From positions 12,091-76,090 of the forward strand of contig NZ_FNCN01000002.1 in NCBI RefSeq assembly GCF_900100605.1: 64,000 nucleotides of DNA, given 5' to 3'. The translations under genes and the position numbers were made by a program. Positions 17,787-24,671 of the stretch are shown piece by piece; the first letter of the stretch is position 1, and every line of letters starts with the position of its first letter. Origin of the DNA: Sinosporangium album. Its GTDB lineage: Bacteria; Actinomycetota; Actinomycetes; Streptosporangiales; Streptosporangiaceae. The notes under the pieces are model-generated. The model ran no database searches. It saw only the letters and a list, made by a program, of their open reading frames with translations, and was not told the origin of the DNA.

Positions 17787-20033
17787 TCACGTACGGCCGA
17801 CCGCCTCCGGCTTCGCGCCGACCTCGGGCACCTCCGGCACGTCGTCGTCGTGCTCGGCGATGGACATCGGCGGCAGCAACCGGTCCAACCACTTCGGGCA
17901 CCACCAGTTCCAGCGCCCGAGCAGCACCATCGTGGCCGGCACCAGGAAGCCCCGGATGATCGTGGCGTCCACTGCGATGGCCACCGCGAGGCCCACGCCG
18001 AACACCTTCACCAGCGGATCCGGATAGGCGATGAACGCGACGAACACCGCGACCATAATGAGCGCCGCCGAGGTGATGACGCGCCCGGTCGAGCCGAGGC
18101 CCTCGGCGACGGCCTGACGGTTGTCACCCGTGCGGAGATACGCCTGCCGTACGGCTGTCAGCAGGAACACCTCGTAGTCCATCGACAGCCCGAACAGCAC
18201 CGCGAACAGCATCAGCGGCACATAGCTATCGATAGGCACCGAGAAGAAGTACATATTGATGAAGCCCGTGCTGGCGTCGGCCGGCGCGTCCATGCCGACC
18301 AGGCCGCTGCCCAGGCCGAAGGAGAACACCATGGCCAGGGCCCCGAACGCGGCGCCCAGGGAGACGAGGTTCATCAGCGCCGCCTTGATGGCGACGAGCG
18401 GCGCTCGGAAGGCCAGCAGCAGGAGCATCGCACTGAGCATCACCACGACCGCGATCACCAGCGGGGTGCGTTCCGAGATCCGCTGCGTGGCGTCCGCCAT
18501 ACCCGCGACCTCACCGCCCACGTGCACGCTCGCCCCCGGCACGTCGATGGCGCGTACGGCGCGCACGACGTCCAGCGCCTTCGGATCGCTCGGCGCGTAG
18601 TCCGTCACGGCCTGAATCATCACCGATCGGCCGTTCTCGTTGAGCAGGGGCTCGGCCACGTGGGCGACGCCCTCGGTGTGCTCGACCCGCTGGGCCAGCA
18701 CCTGCACGATCGGGGCGGCGGGGTCGGTGTTCTCCACCTTCTGGTTCAGTTCGGCCACCACGACCAGCGGGCCGTTGATCCCGGGCCCGAAACCCACCTC
18801 AAGCAGCTCGTAAGAGCGCCGCGCGGGCGAGTCGCGATCGCCGTACCCGTCGTCGAGAGCCCCGAGCTTCAGTCCGAGCGCCGGCGCGGACAGAGCGGCC
18901 AGCACCGCCACGCTGCCCGCGAGCACGGCCCACGGCCGCTTCGTGACCCACAGCCCGAGCGCCGCCCAGCCCGAGGCCGGGCCGTGGGCGGGGCGCGCGC
19001 GGCGGCCGATGAACGGCAGGCGCAGCGCGTTGACCCGGTGCCCCAGCAGGCCGAGCAGGGCGGGAACCAGGGTGATCGACGTCAGCACCGCGCACACGAC
19101 CGAGATGCCGGTGATCCAGCCGAGTGTGCGCATCAGCGGGAACCCGGCGAGGAGCAGCGCACTCAGCGCGATGATGACCGTGCCGCCGGCGAACACCACC
19201 GCACCACCCGACCCCGCCACCGTCGTGCGCACCGCCTGGTCCACCGGCACGCCGGCGGCGAGCAGGCGCCGGTGGCGCGACAGCAGGAACAGCGCGTAGT
19301 CGATCCCCACGCCCAGGCCGATCATCGTGGCCATGATCGGCGCCTGCTTCGGCACGTCGAGCGCGTGGCCCAGCAGACCGATCACGCCGAGGCCCACACC
19401 GATGCTGATCAGCGCGGCGAAGATGGGGATGAGCGCCGCCACGAGTGTGCCGAACGCCAGCAGCAGCACCAGCAGCGCGCAGATCACGCCGATGATCTCG
19501 CTGGGGCCGGTTTTGATCTCCTTGTCGGCGGGTGTCGAGGCGTCGGCGGGCACGACCTCGATGCCCACCGCGCGGGCGGCCTCGGCCGCGTCCGACAGCT
19601 TCTTGGTGTTGTCGACAAGCTTGGAGGGGTCGTGCCCCTCCATCCGGACCATGATCACCCCGATCCGGAGGTTCGCCGCGATGCCCCCCATCCGGAACGG
19701 GGTCTGTGCCTCCACCACGTGCGGTACGGCGCGGAGCGCGGTCAGCGTCCTCTCGATGGCCGCCTTGTCGGGCTCGTCGGTCAGCGGGCCGTCCTTGTCG
19801 TACAGCACGAGCTGCACGGTGCCGCCGGGGTCGAAGCCCGGGCCGAACCCGTCGCGCATCAGCTCGTGGGCCCGCTGCGCGTCGGTGCCCGGGATGCTCA
19901 CATCGTTGCTCGTCGGGCGGCCGAAGACCACGGTGCCGGCCGTCAGCGCGACGGCGGCTACGATCCACAGCGCCAGCACGATGAGGCCGTGCCTCGCGCA
20001 CCATCCGCCCAGCCTGCCGAGCAAGGAAGCCAT
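17787..20033 (-). CDS. MMPL-family (RND-type) transporter
   Basis: A 748-aa inner-membrane exporter. The ATG at 20033 is followed by a first membrane helix (LIVLALWIVAAVALTAGTVVFG). Two repeats of an extracytoplasmic domain plus a helix bundle are visible; GVGIDYALFLLSRHRR and GLSMDYEVFLLTAVR are the duplicated MMPL motif-D-like segments with the proton-relay Asp. The hydrophilic C-terminus holds an EHDDDVPEVPEVG tail. The divergent TetR gene and the 24-bp palindrome between them indicate drug- or lipid-responsive repression. The cargo is not predictable. Confidence 0.9.
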   Translation of the reverse strand: MASLLGRLGGWCARHGLIVLALWIVAAVALTAGTVVFGRPTSNDVSIPGTDAQRAHELMRDGFGPGFDPGGTVQLVLYDKDGPLTDEPDKAAIERTLTALRAVPHVVEAQTPFRMGGIAANLRIGVIMVRMEGHDPSKLVDNTKKLSDAAEAARAVGIEVVPADASTPADKEIKTGPSEIIGVICALLVLLLAFGTLVAALIPIFAALISIGVGLGVIGLLGHALDVPKQAPIMATMIGLGVGIDYALFLLSRHRRLLAAGVPVDQAVRTTVAGSGGAVVFAGGTVIIALSALLLAGFPLMRTLGWITGISVVCAVLTSITLVPALLGLLGHRVNALRLPFIGRRARPAHGPASGWAALGLWVTKRPWAVLAGSVAVLAALSAPALGLKLGALDDGYGDRDSPARRSYELLEVGFGPGINGPLVVVAELNQKVENTDPAAPIVQVLAQRVEHTEGVAHVAEPLLNENGRSVMIQAVTDYAPSDPKALDVVRAVRAIDVPGASVHVGGEVAGMADATQRISERTPLVIAVVVMLSAMLLLLAFRAPLVAIKAALMNLVSLGAAFGALAMVFSFGLGSGLVGMDAPADASTGFINMYFFSVPIDSYVPLMLFAVLFGLSMDYEVFLLTAVRQAYLRTGDNRQAVAEGLGSTGRVITSAALIMVAVFVAFIAYPDPLVKVFGVGLAVAIAVDATIIRGFLVPATMVLLGRWNWWCPKWLDRLLPPMSIAEHDDDVPEVPEVGAKPEAVGRT

Positions 20034-20064
20034 GCTGTGACCCCACAGTCGAGATGAGAACGCC

Positions 20065-20088
20065 CGTTCTGTACGGCCGTACAGAACG
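20065..20088. promoter_or_regulatory. Perfect 24-bp palindrome, probable TetR operator
   Basis: All 24 bases from 20065 to 20088 form a perfect inverted repeat with half-site CGTTCTGTACGG. It lies 31 bp before the MMPL start and 55 bp before the TetR start, overlapping where both promoters must be. This strongly suggests a TetR dimer-of-dimers or dimer site controlling both genes. Confidence 0.8.
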
Positions 20089-20143
20089 AGGATCGCAGAA
20101 TAGGCGCGATGAATCAGGAAATCTCCCCCATATCTGGAATGAG

Positions 20144-20722
20144 ATGATGGCCACACTTGACCAGGGCAACGACACCCGCAGCCGGATCCTCGCCGCGGCG
20201 CGGGCCCTTTTCGCCGAGCGGGGCTACGCGGGCACGTCGCTGGCCGACATCGGTGCCGCCGTCGGCCTCACCAAGACCGCGGTCGCCTACCACTTCCACC
20301 CCAAGGACCGCCTCGCCGCCGAGATCATCGCCCCGGCGGCTGAGGACATGCTCGTCCTCCTCGGCACCGACTTCGCCGGTGACCGCGCGGCCTATCTCGA
20401 CGCGTTCATCACCTTCGTCGTACGGCACCGCGCCGTCATACGCCTGATCATCGACGACCTCGTCGACGACCTCCTCGGTGACCTCGGTGGCGCCGACGAG
20501 GTCCTCCCCGGCACCCTCGGCGAGGCCATCCGCACCTTCCGCGATGAGATCTTCAACCGGCTCCTGGGCCCCGACCCGACCCCCGCCGACCGCGCGTTGG
20601 CCTGGACCGTCCTCGGCGGTGTGCAGACGGCCATCGTCAAGACCATGGACATGCCCGAGGAAGAGGTGCGCGACATCCTGCGCGTGGCCGCGGCGGCCGT
20701 GATGGAGAGCCGGCCGCGCTGA
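20144..20722 (+). CDS. TetR/AcrR-family repressor of the MMPL exporter
   Basis: A 192-aa regulator. The helix-turn-helix is TSLADIGAAVGLTKTAVAYHFHPKDRL at about residues 30-56, preceded by ILAAARALFAERGYAG. Tandem ATGs at 20144 and 20147 both fit. The C-terminal ligand domain is unassigned. Divergent placement from the MMPL gene across a perfect palindrome makes autoregulation and exporter control very likely. Confidence 0.88.
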   Translation: MMATLDQGNDTRSRILAAARALFAERGYAGTSLADIGAAVGLTKTAVAYHFHPKDRLAAEIIAPAAEDMLVLLGTDFAGDRAAYLDAFITFVVRHRAVIRLIIDDLVDDLLGDLGGADEVLPGTLGEAIRTFRDEIFNRLLGPDPTPADRALAWTVLGGVQTAIVKTMDMPEEEVRDILRVAAAAVMESRPR

Positions 20723-20782
20723 CCTGTGCCGGCCTGTGCCGAACTGTGCTGCCCTGTACTGCCCTGTTTCCGGGTGGGCGGC

Positions 20783-21211
20783 TCAGCCGCCGGGCAGACG
20801 CCGCCGCAACTTGGCCAGGTGGGCGGGGGTGTCCGAGAACTCCACAGTGATGTCGGCCCGTCCACTCGGATCGGGGCTCGACCGCATGTCCTCGACGGTG
20901 TCCCGCAGCACCTCGACGAGAACCGCGAGGTCGGCGTCCTCACCATCGGCGAGGAGGTCGCCCGCGTTTTCGACGGTGAGGACGAGACCGGTGCCGCCGG
21001 CGGTATCGGCCAGCGTGAAGTCGGCGAGGCAGTCGGCGAAGGCATCCCAGTTCCTGCTGAAGTAACCGGGAAAGGACAGCCGTGCGGCCCAGTGCTCGAA
21101 AAGGGACCGCTTCGTGCGGCAGCGCGCGCCGTCCAGCCAGTGGTGGCCGACGTCGCTCGTGGCGGGACCGGTGCCCGCCACGAGCCAGATCTCGCAGGCT
21201 TGCTCGCCCAT
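20783..21211 (-). CDS. Barstar-family ribonuclease inhibitor
   Basis: A 142-aa barstar-fold protein that should bind and block a barnase/RNase Sa-type guanyl ribonuclease in the cytoplasm. Signature: HWAARLSFPGYFSRNWDAFADCLADF, matching the barstar helix where an Asn-Trp-Asp-Ala-Leu/Phe segment precedes the acidic RNase-binding face (LADF). It is longer at the N-terminus than classical barstar (about 90 aa), as in many actinobacterial members. The ATG at 21211 has GGGGAG three bases upstream; an upstream ATG at 21271 lies in a hairpin loop. The secreted RNase gene is immediately upstream on the same strand. Confidence 0.88.
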   Translation of the reverse strand: MGEQACEIWLVAGTGPATSDVGHHWLDGARCRTKRSLFEHWAARLSFPGYFSRNWDAFADCLADFTLADTAGGTGLVLTVENAGDLLADGEDADLAVLVEVLRDTVEDMRSSPDPSGRADITVEFSDTPAHLAKLRRRLPGG

Positions 21212-21256
21212 GCTCTCCCCGTGCCGCATCGCCGGTGGACGATTCCGCCGTCTCAT

Positions 21257-21287
21257 GGATGGCATCGTCATGCGCGTGATGCCATCC
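21257..21287 (-). promoter_or_regulatory. Hairpin between the RNase and barstar genes
   Basis: A perfect 10-bp stem (GGATGGCATC at 21257-21266, GATGCCATCC at 21278-21287) and an 11-nt loop lie between the RNase stop (21320) and the barstar start (21211). The loop contains the alternative barstar ATG at 21271. It could tune barstar translation or shield mRNA. Confidence 0.6.
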
Positions 21288-21319
21288 CGTGGGCGATGTC
21301 GTTTCGTGGGTGATGTCGT

Positions 21320-21835
21320 CTAGTGGATGACGTGGAAGGAATTGTAGTGGTCGGTTGTATACCACGTTGGATATTTACCGTTGTGTTGCCTTTTAAGGTT
21401 GACGACGATGCGACGCGTACCGCGGGGCTCCTCCGGGCTGCGCCGGGTGTACATGTCGTATTCGAAGTAGTCGCCGCCGCGAGGAAGGCGGCGCTCGAAG
21501 TTTCGAAATTTGCCGCCGTGATGCCAGTAGCGGACTGATCCGTGGTCGTAGTACCTTTTCACGCCCCGGTTCCTGGGAAAGTTGAAATACGCCGCCCGTA
21601 GATAGGCGATCCGGGCGTCACCGGTCACCCCGCGGATGGCGAAGAGTGACGGCGGCGGCGTGTCGAGCACTGTCGGCGCCACGGTGGCGGAGGTGGCGGG
21701 CGGTGTCGGTGGAGGCGTCGCCGCAGATCCGATGGGATGTCCGGCGGGATACGGTCCACCGGCGGCGCACGATCCGGCGAGCGCGGCTAGGGCGGCGGCG
21801 AGCTTGAGTTTGAAAGACAATTTCACCCTCCCCAT
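21320..21835 (-). CDS. Secreted guanyl-specific ribonuclease (RNase Sa/T1/barnase superfamily)
   Basis: A 171-aa exported RNase. The N-terminus KLSFKLKLAAALAALAGSC is a signal peptide, with a weak lipobox-like AGSC, followed by a Pro/Thr linker. The last 75 residues match microbial guanyl RNases: KFRNFERRLP, the general base Glu125 in YFEYDMY, Arg141 in GTRRIVVN and the general acid His163 in TDHYNSF, all in RNase Sa spacing. The ATG at 21835 is the best start, although no strong ribosome site is seen. The barstar gene follows 108 bp downstream on the same strand, a toxin/inhibitor arrangement. Confidence 0.87.
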   Translation of the reverse strand: MGRVKLSFKLKLAAALAALAGSCAAGGPYPAGHPIGSAATPPPTPPATSATVAPTVLDTPPPSLFAIRGVTGDARIAYLRAAYFNFPRNRGVKRYYDHGSVRYWHHGGKFRNFERRLPRGGDYFEYDMYTRRSPEEPRGTRRIVVNLKRQHNGKYPTWYTTDHYNSFHVIH

Positions 21836-22446
21836 GGGAGCTGGATGATTTTTAGACCCGCCCGGAAAAGCCGACGTGACGCCGGTTCCGGGCATGATCG
21901 GAACTGCTCTTGATGGTGCTGGATCGTCGCCCTTCAAGCCAGCGTGCCATGCCGTTCTGCTGTGGATAGTGGGACGCGGAGGGGTTTTTATTGGGTTTGA
22001 CGACGTGGTGAGGTAGGTAGCCGATCACGCATTTCCCGGCCGGTCTGGATTTATCCCACTCGAGTCTTCATGCTCAACGCTTTGCGTGGCACCCATGCCG
22101 CCGGTGCGGCCGTCGTGCAGGCCGTCACCTTTCTGTCTGCCGCCTTCTCTCCCGAGGAGTAGTCCACCCCGAGAAGGGGGTCCGCCCCGGTCGACCGGGT
22201 CACACCCCGAATACGCCGCCCGCGCAAGGTGTTTCGAGCATGCCGAACACCTCGCGCTTTCTTGTGCGCTGTTCCGCTGTCGTGTGCAAGGTTGCGGGAC
22301 GGTGGGAAGTGAAGTCCAATGAAGGAAGATATGTTCCTTTTGGGCACTTTCGTGACGACTGTCGGGTATGCACTGGACATGAATGTTTGCGGGAGCATGC
22401 GAGGTCGTTCGTCGCTTACGGGCGGCATGGCATTCCGGAGGTGCGG
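21836..22446. other. Long intergenic region before the NlpC/P60 gene
   Basis: No convincing gene in 611 bp. It holds a 14-bp palindrome CCCGGTCGACCGGG (22186-22199) and an AAGGAA-N6-TTCCTT inverted repeat (22322-22339) that overlaps a TATGTT -10-like box (22330-22335). A transcript from there would have a 5' leader of about 105 nt. I looked for the c-di-AMP (ydaO) riboswitch often found before cell-wall hydrolase genes and could not recognise its conserved core. Confidence 0.5.
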
Positions 22447-23193
22447 ATGACTGCCGTCGTGATGCTCGTGCTGCCGGTCGGCGGCATGCTGGCGGGCGCC
22501 GTACATGGTGGAGTGCACGGCATTGAGTACGGCGTCGAGCGCGGCGTTGGGCTCGGTGCCGTGCATGGCGTTGAGTACGGCGTCATCCGCGGTCGGATGA
22601 AGGCGGGACCGTCGTCGCAGGACGTGTCGGCGCGTGCCGTCGCGTTCGCGCACGCCCAACTGGGCAAGCCGTACCGCTGGGGCGGCACGGGCCCTCTCGC
22701 CTTCGACTGCTCGGGGCTGACGATGCGGGCGTATGAGGCCGGGGGCATCGCCATCCCGCGCGTCGCCCATCAGCAGTGGCGGGCGGGGATGCGCGTCGAA
22801 CCGGGGCAGGAACGGCCCGGCGACCTCGTCTTCTTCCGCTGGCAGGCGCGCGGGCCGTCGCACGTGGGCATCGTCGTCGGCAGCGGCGAAATGATCAACT
22901 CGCCGAGGCCGGGCGGCGTGGTGCGGCTCGCCTCCTACAAGCGCAGGAAGGACCTGGTGGGCTTCATGCGCTTCGTATGGGAAGCCGCATCGGCCCCCGT
23001 GCCCACTCCCACTCCCACGCCTACTCCTTCTCCGACTCCCAGGCCTTCATCGTCCACGCGGTCGGAACGGCCCAGGGAACCCGCCGAGGAGTGGGGCAAG
23101 GGCCGTGGCGTGCCGTATGAGGAGTTCGACGAGTGGGATGAGGGTCGGCCGCGGTATCTCTACGACCGGCCGCCGTATCTCTACGACGAGTGA
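22447..23193 (+). CDS. NlpC/P60-family peptidoglycan endopeptidase
   Basis: A 248-aa cell-wall hydrolase. The ATG at 22447 has GGAGG upstream; the open frame back to 22240 lacks a signal. Residues 1-20 are a signal sequence, followed by a Gly/Val/His/Tyr repeat (two copies of HGxEYGV, DNA repeat 22513-22536 and 22561-22584). The NlpC/P60 domain has Cys88 (FDCSGLT) and His139 (SHVGIVVGSG). The C-terminal tail is (PT)n-rich and ends with a YLYD-x-PPYLYDE repeat. It probably cleaves D-Glu-diaminopimelate bonds, the usual P60 reaction. Confidence 0.87.
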   Translation: MTAVVMLVLPVGGMLAGAVHGGVHGIEYGVERGVGLGAVHGVEYGVIRGRMKAGPSSQDVSARAVAFAHAQLGKPYRWGGTGPLAFDCSGLTMRAYEAGGIAIPRVAHQQWRAGMRVEPGQERPGDLVFFRWQARGPSHVGIVVGSGEMINSPRPGGVVRLASYKRRKDLVGFMRFVWEAASAPVPTPTPTPTPSPTPRPSSSTRSERPREPAEEWGKGRGVPYEEFDEWDEGRPRYLYDRPPYLYDE

Positions 23194-23242
23194 GGCGGGG
23201 CGGCAGACAGTGCTCCTCGCGCGGACGTGATCAGAGGGAGGC

Positions 23243-23425
23243 TCACTCCATGCCCATGGCCATCATCGCCAGTAGGCCCACGAAGTGGCCGACGACCACG
23301 AACACGATCACGAAGATGAAGACGAATTTCGCGGGACCGTGCTCGAAGTGCTTGCCCTCCTTGAGCGGCGGCAGCTTGGCTTGGCGCTCGGCGATCCGCT
23401 CCTCAAGCGGTTTGCGGTGGAACAC
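23243..23425 (-). CDS. Small single-pass membrane protein
   Basis: A 60-aa protein. GTG at 23425 is preceded by AAGGAG with 5-base spacing, which decides the start. The N-terminal half is hydrophilic and charged (RKPLEERIAERQAKLPPLKEG) and the C-terminal half is one strong membrane helix (FVFIFVIVFVVVGHFVGLLAMMA). Orientation is probably N-in. Function unknown; it lies between the NlpC/P60 gene and an HGxxPAW-type membrane protein. Confidence 0.7.
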   Translation of the reverse strand: MFHRKPLEERIAERQAKLPPLKEGKHFEHGPAKFVFIFVIVFVVVGHFVGLLAMMAMGME

Positions 23426-23626
23426 CGGAACTCCTTCTCGGCCGGCGACGCGGCCGTGTCCAGCTTGGGCGCCTGGGTAGGGGGCATCGTCTACAGCCCA
23501 TAGTAGTTGCACTTTCCGCCGACCTCCCCGAGGGTGGTCGACACCATCGGGGAGGCCAGGGACGGACCGGGGCACCCGATCTGAGAAGCTAGTGCGCAGA
23601 CCGATTGCAGAGATAGGACGAGGGTC

Positions 23627-23887
23627 ATGTCAGGGAATGGAAGTACCGGAAGCCACGGAGGAACCCCCAAGTCGTGGCTCGCTGTAATCGTGATCCTTCT
23701 GGGGAGCACCCTCAGCGGGGTGGGACTGACCGTGGGGCCGAACTGGCTGCTCGTCTGGGTGGGCGTGGGAGTCTGCGCCGTCGGCGGCGTGCTCGCCCTG
23801 GTCTTCGACATCATGTCCGACGTGATCGTGGACGCGCCTCGGGTGCCGCTGGCGGAGGCCGACCCGATGGTCCAGCGCGTGTTCTGA
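23627..23887 (+). CDS. HGxxPAW-like small membrane protein
   Basis: An 86-aa actinobacterial membrane protein with the N-terminal signature SHGGTPKSW (a variant of HGxxPAW), two membrane helices (LAVIVILLGSTLSGVGLTVG and WLLVWVGVGVCAVGGVLALVF) and a short acidic tail. No enzymatic motif. A terminator follows directly. Confidence 0.75.
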   Translation: MSGNGSTGSHGGTPKSWLAVIVILLGSTLSGVGLTVGPNWLLVWVGVGVCAVGGVLALVFDIMSDVIVDAPRVPLAEADPMVQRVF

Positions 23888-23894
23888 GCGCCGC

Positions 23895-23925
23895 AGCCCC
23901 GCCTCCACCGGCGGGGCTGATTTTT
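23895..23925 (+). terminator. Intrinsic terminator
   Basis: A perfect 9-bp stem (AGCCCCGCC / GGCGGGGCT) with 6-nt loop is followed by GATTTTT, 8 bp after the HGxxPAW gene. Confidence 0.85.
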
Positions 23926-23934
23926 GGGTTGCCA

Positions 23935-23952
23935 ACCTACCTTCCGGTAGGT
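23935..23952. promoter_or_regulatory. TetR operator candidate upstream of a TetR gene
   Basis: ACCTACC-TTCC-GGTAGGT is a perfect 7-4-7 inverted repeat 67 bp before the TetR start at 24020, in an AT-rich promoter-like stretch. It has the typical form of an autoregulatory TetR site. Confidence 0.7.
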
Positions 23953-24019
23953 AGTTTTTTGGTGTAGGCGCGACCACCCGGACCGGCCATGGGCCGTCGA
24001 GTCAGGACAGGGGTCTGAA

Positions 24020-24625
24020 TTGTCACCTCGGCAGAGCGACACGCGGCAGAGGCTGCTCGACGAGTTCGCCGCCCAACTCCTCGAACGCGGTTATCCCGGC
24101 ATCTCGCTCAATGAGATCGCCCAGGCCATCGGCATCCGCAAGGCGAGCCTTTACCACCACTTCCCGGAGGGGAAGGAATCGCTGTTCGCCGAGGTGTCCC
24201 TGCGTTACATCGACGACGCCCACGCCGTCCTGCGCCGGGCCCTCGACACCCCCGGCGGCCTGCCGTACCAACTGTCCGCCATCGTCGCCGGCTACGCCGG
24301 CGACGCCTACCGCTCGGCGATGGGCATGCGCATCTACGACAGCACGCGCTATGTCGGCGAGGACACCCGCACCCGCATCTCCAGCCGTTACGTCAACGCT
24401 CTCATCACCCCCGTCACCGACCTCATGGCCGACGCCATCGAACGCGGCGAACTCCGCCCCGGCGACCCGTCGTTCCTCGCCGCCGCGTTCCTCGAACTCG
24501 CCGCCGTCGCCGAACCCCTGCCGCCCGACGTCGCGATGCCTCCCGGCCAGCGCGCCGACCCCACGCCGCACCACGACCTAGTCCCCGCCGTCGTCGACCT
24601 CTTCCTGCGCGGTGCGTCGTCGTGA
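24020..24625 (+). CDS. TetR/AcrR-family transcriptional regulator
   Basis: A 201-aa regulator read from a TTG start. The helix-turn-helix ISLNEIAQAIGIRKASLYHHFPEGKESLF (residues about 28-56) is of the LmrA/YxaF type. The C-terminal half is the matching TetR_C bundle. It probably represses itself through the ACCTACC palindrome. No divergent target gene is obvious: the neighbours are a terminator-ended membrane protein and a convergent CHAP gene. Confidence 0.85.
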   Translation: MSPRQSDTRQRLLDEFAAQLLERGYPGISLNEIAQAIGIRKASLYHHFPEGKESLFAEVSLRYIDDAHAVLRRALDTPGGLPYQLSAIVAGYAGDAYRSAMGMRIYDSTRYVGEDTRTRISSRYVNALITPVTDLMADAIERGELRPGDPSFLAAAFLELAAVAEPLPPDVAMPPGQRADPTPHHDLVPAVVDLFLRGASS

Positions 24626-24671
24626 CCGTGCGGTGCGTCGTCGTGACCGTGCGGGGCACGGCGGGCGGTTG

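Noticed and set aside
17850-20057. A 735-codon plus-strand frame opposite the MMPL gene
   Set aside because: His/Arg/Gln-rich shadow of the transporter; the minus-strand frame has the membrane helices and motifs.
21836-22446. c-di-AMP (ydaO) riboswitch before the NlpC/P60 gene
   Set aside because: Such genes often carry one, but I could not find its conserved core in the leader.
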